Positions 57,028 to 64,000 of a stretch of 64,000 bases of DNA are shown here, piece after piece (position 1 is the first letter of the stretch; each line of letters starts with the position of its first letter). Origin of the DNA: Lysobacter sp. TY2-98 (GTDB lineage Bacteria > Pseudomonadota > Gammaproteobacteria > Xanthomonadales > Xanthomonadaceae). The position numbers and the translations under genes were made by a program. The notes below the pieces were generated by a model. It did not search any database. It saw only the letters and a list, made by a program, of their open reading frames with translations, and was not told the origin of the DNA. Location: NCBI RefSeq assembly GCF_003367355.1, contig NZ_CP031413.1:930001-994000 (forward strand), in the 5' to 3' direction.

Positions 57028-57655
57028 CACCGAAGCTGCCGCCGTTGTCGAGAACACGGACTGGTTCCAGCCCCTGGCGCCGGGGGCAATCGTCGTCGCC
57101 GGCAAGCACGCTCAGGCCGCTCTCGCGCGCACGATCGGCGGGCGGCTGCGTGAGGCGCGTGAGCTGTGCAACATGAGCCAGAGCGATGCGGCGCGACACC
57201 TCGGCTACGCGAATCCGTCGAAGCTGTCGAAGGTTGAATCCGCCTTCGATACGAAGTCCGTTCCGCTCTGGCTACTGCGCGACGCGGCGACTCTGTATGA
57301 AGTCTCCGTCGACTTCCTCTTGGGCCTGACGGATGACTGGGAAACGGGAGTGCCCCGCGGCACGCAGAGCTGGATGCTCACCCTTTGGGAACAGTTCCGC
57401 CAGCGAGACATGCTCGCGCTCGACCGGGTGCATCGCGAAGTAGTCGCGGCGGCTGGCCACCTTGAACTGATGGTCGGCGCGGTCCGCGAACTCTCGCTGG
57501 CTACCGGCGCCTACCGCGAACGAAACCCCGAATTCGACGACACCGCGGGCAGCGCGACGTTAGTAAGCCGTTTGGGCCGGCTCGAAGCCGTGGCATCGGC
57601 TGCCGACGTGAGCCTGCGGAAGTTGAAGCTCGGGAGGCAAGCAGAAGCGTTTTAA
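57011..57655 (+). CDS. XRE-family helix-turn-helix regulator
   Basis: 214 aa from ATG 57011 with AAGGGG upstream. A lambda-repressor-type HTH sits at about residues 42-100 (IGGRLREARELCNMSQSDAARHLGYANPSKLSKVESAF...LLRDAATLYEVSVDFLLG). The C-terminal half is helical without a peptidase motif, so this is not a LexA/CI-type cleavable repressor. Probably controls element genes. It is the last gene of the integrase-side rightward block. Confidence 0.8.
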   Translation: MNDITDTEAAAVVENTDWFQPLAPGAIVVAGKHAQAALARTIGGRLREARELCNMSQSDAARHLGYANPSKLSKVESAFDTKSVPLWLLRDAATLYEVSVDFLLGLTDDWETGVPRGTQSWMLTLWEQFRQRDMLALDRVHREVVAAAGHLELMVGAVRELSLATGAYRERNPEFDDTAGSATLVSRLGRLEAVASAADVSLRKLKLGRQAEAF

Positions 57656-57906
57656 ATGCGGGCAGGGCTTGCGCGGAGAGCAACCTTCCAGGCGAGTGGC
57701 GAAACTATCAGAACCAATACGGATGCGGGTTTTGATGGTTTCGCATGACGCACAGCCACGTTGGTTTTCGGTAACAACTTCCACGAGGGGAGCTTGTTCG
57801 CTGATGGCTTCCGGAGGCCACGCGACTCGGAACACCTTGATGGCGTGTGACGATCCAGCTGCGCACTGGTACCGCTCGGTGCACGCAACTCGCTTCCGTT
57901 TGGCAT

Positions 57907-57930
57907 GTCTGCTTTCGGCCAATAGCAGAC
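57907..57930 (+). repeat. 24-bp inverted-repeat motif, copy A
   Basis: GTCTGCT, ten bases (TTCGGCCAAT), AGCAGAC: a perfect 7-10-7 dyad. Shares layout and core with copies at 58369-58392 and 60557-60580. Confidence 0.7.
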
Positions 57931-58081
57931 GTCCAGCGGTCTTCCGATCGGAACCGTGGCGCACTTGTATTCGCGTACTTCATCGTGCCTCGAGAAGGTG
58001 CGGCCCACGGCGGTCGCGTCAATTTGACGTCGATCGCCATGTGGTCGCTGGCGCGACAACGTCGAGCGGCGCAGAAATAGA

Positions 58082-58111
58082 GAAGGCCCGCCACCGAAGT
58101 GACGGGCCTTC
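58082..58111. terminator. Terminator-like hairpin in gene-poor region
   Basis: GAAGGCCCG/CGGGCCTTC stem extended through one mismatch by CAC/GTG around a CGAA loop. There is no long T tract on the plus strand, so termination is uncertain. Confidence 0.5.
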
Positions 58112-58368
58112 CGCTTTACGCACCGTGTTTACCGAGCTTCAAGACCCATACGGGCCGGGATTGCTCCCCTCGGCTGCTATCGTTCCCGCGCGAGCGTGGG
58201 CTAGTAACGGCTGGCAACTGCAACCTTAGCGCCACCCCGCGCCGCCGGCAACGACTCGTAAAGGGCGCCACGAAGGCCAGACAGCGTTCGTTAGACTCTG
58301 CGTGCCCTGCGGCAGCGAATCCCCATCTGCGCCAAACTCTTCGATGTCCATCGTCGCGAAGACGCCGG

Positions 58369-58392
58369 GTCCCCTTTGGGTCGAAAGCGGAC
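58369..58392 (-). repeat. 24-bp inverted-repeat motif, copy B
   Basis: On the minus strand: GTCCGCT, ten bases (TTCGACCCAA), AGGGGAC; one arm mismatch. Same 7-10-7 spacing as copies A and C. Confidence 0.65.
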
Positions 58393-58437
58393 ATCGGACC
58401 CTGTGCATAGCACTCGCGAGTTGTCCGTCGTCAGCGA

Positions 58438-59022
58438 CTAACCCGCTGTCTTCGTACGCCTCTTGCCCTTTTGCGGGGCCGGGGCCAGGACGAATGCGAG
58501 CGACATGAGGCGCGTGCGCTCGTCGTCGCGCGTTTGGCTCATCAATTCGCATAGGCGCTCGAGCAGGCGGTTCGCTTCGGCGAGGTCACGTTCGGCCACC
58601 CACCCCTTGTTGCGAGCTGCCCACAGTTCACGGCGTGGACCGGCGACTTCTACGTCGCTGCGCGCCAGCGCAGTGCCGAAGTCACGTTCGGCGACCTGCA
58701 GTAGTCCCTTCGCGTATTGAGCGAGCGCGTCGCGCGCGTCGTCGGTGGAGAGGTCGTAGGCGAGGCGCAGAGGCGCGCGCCGAGCCCCCTGGATCGCGAA
58801 CCCACGCTCCCCGGCATCGTTGACGAACTCGCGCACGAGGCCGCCTTCCGCCAGGAGTTCGAGGTGGTAGTACAGGCCATCCGCCGGTCGCCCGAGCTCC
58901 AGCGCCAGCTCACTCACTGTGGCTTTGCCCCCCAGTGCTGCCAGCGTGTCCACGAGCTCATGCCGCACCGGCGAGGCCAGCAAGCGAATGTGATTGGGGT
59001 GCCGAATCGCTCGGGTGTCCAT
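58438..59022 (-). CDS. ArsR-type winged-helix transcriptional regulator
   Basis: 194 aa from ATG 59022, which has GGAGGG four bases upstream; ATG 59034 is the alternative. HTH: NHIRLLASPVRHELVDTLAALGGKATVSELALELGRPADGLYYHLELLAEGGLVRE. The C-terminal region is helical and has no obvious metal-binding Cys pairs, so it is probably a ligand- or protein-responsive member (HTH_20/PadR-like). Divergent from the S41 protease gene, with a symmetric operator candidate between them. Confidence 0.82.
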   Translation of the reverse strand: MDTRAIRHPNHIRLLASPVRHELVDTLAALGGKATVSELALELGRPADGLYYHLELLAEGGLVREFVNDAGERGFAIQGARRAPLRLAYDLSTDDARDALAQYAKGLLQVAERDFGTALARSDVEVAGPRRELWAARNKGWVAERDLAEANRLLERLCELMSQTRDDERTRLMSLAFVLAPAPQKGKRRTKTAG

Positions 59023-59038
59023 CGCGCCCTCCATCAAT

Positions 59039-59065
59039 GTTGAAATTATATGCTAGTTTTTCAAC
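59039..59065. promoter_or_regulatory. Candidate operator/promoter between ArsR and S41 genes
   Basis: GTTGAAA (59039-59045) and TTTCAAC (59059-59065) form a 7-13-7 dyad. Inside it, on the minus strand, is TATAAT (59050-59045), a consensus -10 for the ArsR gene. A repressor bound here would block its own promoter and probably the divergent one. Confidence 0.6.
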
Positions 59066-59096
59066 GTCGGTGCGAACGCACCCCTGGACAGACCCG

Positions 59097-60482
59097 ATGG
59101 CCGCTATCCGCGTTGTTCGCCTCTTCGCGCCGCTCCTTGCGATCGCCGGCCTGCGCGCCTACGCCACGTCGCCACCGTCGACGACTTCCGCCTCGCCACT
59201 GGCCTCGGACGTCGCAACGATCCAGCAGGCAGCCGCGTCGATGCATCCCGAGTCCTCGTTCTCGGTCGACCCGAAGCGCCTCAAGAGCGCCCTTGCTGCC
59301 GTTCCGGCCAGGCCGTTGGCCGGAATGAGTCGAGATGAGGCCTGGCTCAACCTGTCGCGGCTCAACCCGGTGCTGGCTGATGGGCACTTCTTCGTCGGCT
59401 ACCCGAGTTGGCGCGATGAGGCCGCGGACCACTTGAAAGACGGCGGCCGCCTTTTCCCATTCGAGGTGATGGTCAGCAACGACGGGGCGGTACGGGTCGT
59501 GGCTAACTTGGGTGGCGCGCCCACGCCGCTCGCCGGACGAACGATCCGCTCGATCAACGGCGTCTCGACGCGCACGATCACCAACGAGCTGCTTCGCCAT
59601 GTCCACGGCGACAGTGCGCGGTTCCGATCCGGCCTGCTGTCCGATCGTTGGTGGTTTTTCTACTGGAAGGTATACGGCGCGCCCAACGACTTCGTCATCG
59701 GACTGGATGGGTCGACGCGCACTCCAACCAAGATGGCGGCGAGTTCTGCTGTCCCCGCAGTGATTGCAGCGGAGCAATCCTTTGAACGGCAGTTCGCACT
59801 CGAGCTTCGGAGCGAGCAGTCCGCCGTTCTCACGCTCAATACGTTTGCTTGGCCGAACGCCGAGCAGTTCAAGACGTTTGCAGCGAGCGCGTTCGAAAAG
59901 ATGGAGCGCGCTGGAACACGAACCCTCATCATCGACGCGCGACGAAACGGCGGTGGCGACGACGCACTCTGGCTCGAAGGTGTCCTGCCCTATATCGCCG
60001 ACAAGCCCTACCGCTGGGCTTCCACCTACACCAAGCGCGTCCTTCGCACCGATCCTGCGAAGGGCGAAGTTGCGGGCGAGGTACGAAGCGGCTCGATCGA
60101 CACCTGGTCGACGCCCGACCCGAAGCAGCCGCATCGCTTTCGAGGGAAGGTGTACGTGCTCATCGGGCGGACGACTTACTCATCGGCGGTTCTCTTCGCC
60201 AACACCATGCACGACTTCGGATTCGGCACGTTGGTGGGCGAAGGCCAAAGCGTGCGGCGGAAACAGTCCGGGGGCGTGCAGAAGATCGATCTGCCTGCGA
60301 CGGGCTTATCGTTGTGGGTGCCGCGGTTCATTCTGACGCCGCCTGCGGGCGACAAGGGCTATTGGCTTACGCCGGATGTCGAGATTAGCGACGACGGCAT
60401 CAATCCGGGTGCAATGGTCGAGGCTGTGCTCAAACGAGCATCTGCTGATCAAGCCAGCGGAGCGGCAAGTCCGCTTCGATAG
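59097..60482 (+). CDS. S41-family (C-terminal processing-like) serine peptidase
   Basis: 461 aa from ATG 59097. N-terminal signal-like hydrophobic stretch (VVRLFAPLLAIAGLRAYA). A PDZ-like segment is possible around LAGRTIRSINGVSTRTI. The tail-specific protease core contains TLIIDARRNGGGDDALWLEG, and the nucleophile Ser lies in IGRTTYSSAVLFANTMHDFG; the expected catalytic Lys about 25 residues later is likely in VRRKQSGG. It is probably exported. Controlled by the divergent ArsR-type gene. Substrate unknown. Confidence 0.8.
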   Translation: MAAIRVVRLFAPLLAIAGLRAYATSPPSTTSASPLASDVATIQQAAASMHPESSFSVDPKRLKSALAAVPARPLAGMSRDEAWLNLSRLNPVLADGHFFVGYPSWRDEAADHLKDGGRLFPFEVMVSNDGAVRVVANLGGAPTPLAGRTIRSINGVSTRTITNELLRHVHGDSARFRSGLLSDRWWFFYWKVYGAPNDFVIGLDGSTRTPTKMAASSAVPAVIAAEQSFERQFALELRSEQSAVLTLNTFAWPNAEQFKTFAASAFEKMERAGTRTLIIDARRNGGGDDALWLEGVLPYIADKPYRWASTYTKRVLRTDPAKGEVAGEVRSGSIDTWSTPDPKQPHRFRGKVYVLIGRTTYSSAVLFANTMHDFGFGTLVGEGQSVRRKQSGGVQKIDLPATGLSLWVPRFILTPPAGDKGYWLTPDVEISDDGINPGAMVEAVLKRASADQASGAASPLR

Positions 60483-60556
60483 CGTCAGCGCGCTGTGGCG
60501 GCGAGGCGACGACGGCTAGTCGTCGCTGCATTTGATGTCCGCTTTCGGCCACGAGT

Positions 60557-60580
60557 GGACGTGCCGCTACCGGTGCACGA
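60557..60580 (+). repeat. 24-bp inverted-repeat motif, copy C
   Basis: GTCCGCT, ten bases (TTCGGCCACG), AGTGGAC; one G-U-compatible arm difference. It lies in the 198-base gap between the S41 and SpvB-like genes. Confidence 0.7.
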
Positions 60581-60680
60581 TCGCCTGCTGATTTGCTCCG
60601 AGCGTCCACTAGTGCTCAAATCCGCAAGCCGGGCAAGGACGCTGCGGGAGTCGCGCTTCCACCGGAAATGGGGGAAGTGC

Positions 60681-63600
60681 ATGGAATCGTCGCTCTTGCG
60701 GGGCCCGCGCCTCGCATATGGCCTGCTGGCCGTTGTACTTGGAGTCGGCGCACTGCAGTTCGGAGTGGTCTTTCCGAAGCTGTGGGCGATCACGATGTCC
60801 ACCGGCCTGCCGCCTCTGTCGGTCTACCCTTTCCCGTCTGATCCCGAGTCAGATCGTGTCGGCGCTACCCCAGCGGAGTTTCGTGTCGACGAATCCGGAG
60901 CGGCGACGTACGACATCCCCCTCTATGCGGCCCCAGGTACGGCCGGGGTGCAGCCGCATCTGTCACTTCATTACTCCAGCCAAGGCGGCAGCGGCGTTTT
61001 AGGCCGCGGGTGGGCGATCAATGGGCTGTCGGCAATCTCCCGGTGCCGCGCTACTCGCGAGGCCGCCGACTTCGTGGCAAATGGAGTTCCCGTTGACGGA
61101 AACCCGCAGCCCGTCAGCTTGGATGCCAACGATCGCTACTGTCTTGATGGGCAGCGGCTTATTGCCTATGACGAGCCGGGTGCAGCCTGTCTGGCTCGCG
61201 GCGGATACACGGGCGTTCAGTACCGCACAGAAATTGAGTCATTCCAGCGGGTCTGTGCTTATGGCACGGATGCGAACGGTGCCAAGTTCTTTACCGTCGA
61301 GCGCAAGGATGGGTCCACCTCGTGGTATGGCGACCGCGACAACGACGACTCTCAGAATCGGCCGGATGGATACGTCAACAGCCAAGCGCCGGGTAAGCAG
61401 GCGGTCGCCCTGGCGTGGGCGCAGACGCGCTTCCAGGATTCGATGGGCAACTACATCGACTACCGCTACGAGAAGGGCGACGGTACCAATGCGGACGTCG
61501 GAGAGCATCTTCTCACCAAGGTCCTATACACCGGAAAGACCGTACTGCCGGGTCAGAACGGCAGTCCGCTACAGCCCTATGCGGAACTCGACTTCAATTA
61601 CGAAGCTGCGTTCGATGCGAGCGGCTACGTGTCGGGCGGCATCACGCGCCAGACGCGACGGCTCGCCAGTGTTACCTCCCGCGTCGATCCCAAGTACAAC
61701 GGGAATTATGTTCCGGTGCGCCACTACACACTGGGCTACGTCTATGGCGGCAGCAGCGGATCCGTACTCCAGTCAGTAAAGGAATGTGCCGACCAGACGG
61801 AAGCTGTTTGCCTTGGCGCAACGAAATTCGACTGGACTTCAACCGCCAACCAGTCTGTTGGCTTCGATACCGAAGAACTATTCGGCTCGATCCCGAACGG
61901 TAGCTTGACCAAGTTTGAGGGGATGAAGTTCGCCGATGTTGACGGCGACGGACGCCGAGATCTCGTCTGGATCAAGGATGCGTCGAGCGGCGAGGCGTGC
62001 CCAACCGAGCTGATCTACGCGGGCCTGTCACGTATGGCGCCGGGTGGGCAGCCGTCGTTCTCGTTTGCAAACCCAAACCCGTATTGCGCGCCGGCGGAAC
62101 TCGAGTGGAGCGCGGCGGATTCAACATGGTTCCTCCTGGACTACGACGGCGACGGTCGCGATGACCTTTTTCTGCGCGGGAATGCCAGGTACATCGCATG
62201 GCGTGCCACGGGTGATCCTTCAAATCCCTTCGACACGTCCGTCGACCTTCTCGCGTCGCTAGCACAACCGATTCCCGCGGGATCCACCAAAGATAACGAG
62301 CCGCAGCACGCCGATCTGAACGGTGACGGCCTGATCGACATTCTTTATCCGAAGAATGGTGCACTCGTAGCGCGTCTCATGCAGAAGGGCGGGGCGTACG
62401 GTTATCAATGGGGCTCGGAACTGCCGATCAATCTGGTCGGTGGAGGTTGTACGACTAACTGCTTTGAGGTGCGCGGGCTCTACCACAAGGACAACTACCA
62501 GCAACTCAATGATTTCAATGGCGACGCGCGGTCGGATTTGCTAGTCAATCTGCCCGGCACCGGCTGCGCTGGTGGCGGCGGCGGAACACCGCCACCGCCG
62601 GGCGACCCGAGGCCGCCCCAGCAGCCACAAATCGCCAACACGACGGAGGGCGTCCTCGCTGCTACTGCGACGAGTTCAACATGCACCCACACCTTCCCGT
62701 TCGTTGTTCAAAGCATCGACGGGAGCGGGATCACCGCAACGCTTTACGGGAACATCGAGTTCTCCCCGACCGATGGACTCAGCTTCGCTGACTTGAATGG
62801 CGACGGTCTGAGTGACGTCGTTATGCACGGTCGGGACTACAACGGCATGTCGTCGTTCAACCTCAACACCGGCGTCGGCTTCGTCATGGGCGGCGGGAGC
62901 GGTGGGGGCTACGGAGCCGTTCAGGCGTACCCCGCATATCTGCAAGTGGCGGATGTCAACGGCGATGGACGTGCGGACCTCGTGTACCCGGACCCCTACA
63001 CACGCCAGAAGTTCGTGGCTCGCATGGGGCTCCCGTCCGGCAAACTGAGCGATCCGGTGCAACTTGGCGGCACGTGGACGGGCTGCGGCGATGTTCAATG
63101 CCTCGCGGGTTACAGCTACCTCTTCGAAGACTTCGACGGGGATGGCAATGCCGAGTTCATGCGCATCAAGTGGGGCGACAGCAATTCCGCGACTTATTTT
63201 TCCCGCTTAGCGCCCGAACGCCGCTTCAAGCCGCGCGATGCGATCGTCAAGATCACAAATGGTCTCGGCGCGGAGACGGAAATCGCGTACTCGCCGCTGA
63301 CCATGGGCGCCCTATACGGGCGCGGCGCAGGAGCACGGAACGCCTTCACTTGGGGCCGCGGGTCGCCCGTTCGTGACCTCGCTGGCCCGATGTACGTCGT
63401 CAGCCGGGCGGCCAGCTCCTCGCCACAAGCGGGTGCACCCGATGCGAAGGCGGCGATCTACTATCGATACGAAGGCGCGCGTATTCAGGCGGGCGGGCGC
63501 GGCTTCCTCGGTTTTGCAGCGGTCGAAACCATCGATGCAAACAATCCCGACGGTTATGTCGTCAGCCGCACCGAATACCGCCAAGACTTCCCGTTTGTTG

Positions 63601-64000
63601 GGGTGCCGCAGCACACCACTAAGCGCCTGGTTGCGGGGGGCTTCAGCCCATCGCCTTGCGTGGCGGGAGCGCTCTCTGAAAGCTGCTTTGCGACCGTGCC
63701 AGCGGCGCTTCCGAGTCTCGGCGGAACGCTCTTCGAAGACAGCACCCAGATCTGGGAGGCCCCGCAATACGCGGTCGCTGCGCAGCGTCCGATCGAGATC
63801 CGCACGTCCGGCTCGGTCGAGCGTAGCTTCGATGCCTACAGCGGCGCTGAGCTCAAGCGGACGCAAACAGCGTTTGGTTACGGGGAACACGGCAACGCCA
63901 CGTCCACCGCCGTGGATACGTTCGAAGGTGGCGGCTCGCAACCGATGGCCACTGTCGTCACATCCAACGTCTACACGGATGACGCGGCGCGCTGGCGTCT
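60681..64000 (+). CDS. Giant SpvB/FG-GAP repeat (Tc-toxin/RHS-type) protein, N-terminal part
   Basis: Open to the right edge, at least 1106 codons from ATG 60681 (GGGGGAAG upstream). A membrane or signal segment (LAYGLLAVVLGVGALQFGVVF) is followed by the SpvB-type start (ESGAATYDIPLYAAPGTAGVQPHLSLHYSSQ then LGRGWAINGLSAISRC). At least seven FG-GAP/VCBS calcium-loop repeats follow (FADVDGDGRRDL, LDYDGDGRDDL, ADLNGDGLIDI, NDFNGDARSDL, ADLNGDGLSDV, ADVNGDGRADL, EDFDGDGNAEF), with a Gly/Pro-rich linker among them. NGLGAETEIAYSPLT and GFLGFAAVETID match the TcdB middle region. It resembles the B component of insecticidal Tc toxins and large RHS proteins; the C-terminal toxin part is not visible. 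Confidence 0.85.
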   Translation, partial: MESSLLRGPRLAYGLLAVVLGVGALQFGVVFPKLWAITMSTGLPPLSVYPFPSDPESDRVGATPAEFRVDESGAATYDIPLYAAPGTAGVQPHLSLHYSSQGGSGVLGRGWAINGLSAISRCRATREAADFVANGVPVDGNPQPVSLDANDRYCLDGQRLIAYDEPGAACLARGGYTGVQYRTEIESFQRVCAYGTDANGAKFFTVERKDGSTSWYGDRDNDDSQNRPDGYVNSQAPGKQAVALAWAQTRFQDSMGNYIDYRYEKGDGTNADVGEHLLTKVLYTGKTVLPGQNGSPLQPYAELDFNYEAAFDASGYVSGGITRQTRRLASVTSRVDPKYNGNYVPVRHYTLGYVYGGSSGSVLQSVKECADQTEAVCLGATKFDWTSTANQSVGFDTEELFGSIPNGSLTKFEGMKFADVDGDGRRDLVWIKDASSGEACPTELIYAGLSRMAPGGQPSFSFANPNPYCAPAELEWSAADSTWFLLDYDGDGRDDLFLRGNARYIAWRATGDPSNPFDTSVDLLASLAQPIPAGSTKDNEPQHADLNGDGLIDILYPKNGALVARLMQKGGAYGYQWGSELPINLVGGGCTTNCFEVRGLYHKDNYQQLNDFNGDARSDLLVNLPGTGCAGGGGGTPPPPGDPRPPQQPQIANTTEGVLAATATSSTCTHTFPFVVQSIDGSGITATLYGNIEFSPTDGLSFADLNGDGLSDVVMHGRDYNGMSSFNLNTGVGFVMGGGSGGGYGAVQAYPAYLQVADVNGDGRADLVYPDPYTRQKFVARMGLPSGKLSDPVQLGGTWTGCGDVQCLAGYSYLFEDFDGDGNAEFMRIKWGDSNSATYFSRLAPERRFKPRDAIVKITNGLGAETEIAYSPLTMGALYGRGAGARNAFTWGRGSPVRDLAGPMYVVSRAASSSPQAGAPDAKAAIYYRYEGARIQAGGRGFLGFAAVETIDANNPDGYVVSRTEYRQDFPFVGVPQHTTKRLVAGGFSPSPCVAGALSESCFATVPAALPSLGGTLFEDSTQIWEAPQYAVAAQRPIEIRTSGSVERSFDAYSGAELKRTQTAFGYGEHGNATSTAVDTFEGGGSQPMATVVTSNVYTDDAARWR

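Larger units (their letters stand above)
57656..58437. other. Gene-poor region with repeat motifs
   Basis: 782 bases between the XRE and ArsR genes. The longest open frame (57669-58229, plus) has no recognisable domain and poor coding character. The stretch holds two copies of the 24-bp inverted-repeat motif and a terminator-like hairpin. It may be remains of decayed genes. Confidence 0.5.
52303..64000. mobile_element. Integrated phage-like element in tRNA-Val, left part
   Basis: Bounded on the left by the tRNA-Val fragment. Genes in order: tyrosine recombinase, hypothetical, excisionase-like HTH, O-like replication protein, DnaB-like helicase, small hypothetical, XRE regulator, ArsR regulator, S41 protease, SpvB-like giant protein. 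Several of these use more AT-rich codons than the left 52 kb. Replication and integration genes without any capsid or tail genes in view suggest an integrative element or satellite, but the right end is not visible. Whether the ArsR/S41/SpvB part belongs to the same element is inferred. Confidence 0.7.

Noticed and set aside
57669..58229. 186-codon open frame in the gene-poor region
   Set aside because: No ribosome site or domain; part of it is translated repeat motif; third-position GC does not fit a real gene here.

Overview
The window reads as a chromosome segment of a GC-rich gammaproteobacterium of the Xanthomonadaceae/Lysobacteraceae type, most like Lysobacter. I base this on gene content and order recalled from that family (comEC-exbB-exbD-msbA-lpxK-kdsB; uvrC-pgsA-tRNA-Gly/Cys/Leu; ccoNOQP with a small extra membrane gene before ccoG; sdhCDAB followed by a MAPEG gene and sdhE) and on codon use with strongly GC-rich third positions. 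No database search was possible.

Layout. 1-10.4 kb: envelope and housekeeping genes (BON/MscS channel, cardiolipin-synthase-like PLD, DUF456, M35 protease, two glycine-zipper proteins, a membrane-anchored cytochrome, tcdA, tatD, glutaryl-CoA dehydrogenase, GNAT, GST). 10.4-18.4 kb: a fused E1 alpha/beta 2-oxoacid dehydrogenase, ygfZ, and a succinate dehydrogenase locus that holds three small maturation-type genes (a 57-aa SdhAF4/DUF1674 gene, sdhE and a YgfX-like gene). 18.4-29.9 kb: one dense run of lolC, lolD, comEC, exbB, exbD, msbA, lpxK, kdsB, uvrC and pgsA. 29.9-30.4 kb: tRNA-Gly, tRNA-Cys and tRNA-Leu behind a consensus promoter. 30.8-40.4 kb: an FNR-type regulator convergent with a complete cbb3 oxidase locus (ccoN,O,Q,P, a 102-aa protein, ccoG,H,I,S, TauE-like); a perfect FNR box lies upstream of ccoN. 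40.5-48 kb: a hypothetical membrane protein, a decayed lipase gene, an FMN glutamate-synthase-like protein, an ArsC-like protein, and the Ku/LigD end-joining pair.

48-52 kb holds a probable sigma-54 regulatory unit. A BON-domain protein with a long Gly/Tyr/Gln/Ser-rich, FUS-like low-complexity region sits behind a well-spaced -24/-12 element and a perfect 7-3-7 dyad. The next gene encodes a sigma-54 enhancer-binding protein without a receiver domain.

From about 52.3 kb to the right edge is the left part of an integrated element. Its left end is the 3' half of a tRNA-Val(CAC) gene followed directly by a tyrosine recombinase. The cargo is a small hypothetical, an excisionase-like HTH protein, a phage O-like replication protein with internal iteron-like repeats, a DnaB-like helicase, an XRE regulator, a divergent ArsR regulator/S41 protease pair, and the start of a very large SpvB/FG-GAP (Tc/RHS-type) protein that runs off the window. 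Three copies of a 24-bp inverted-repeat motif are scattered between the cargo genes.
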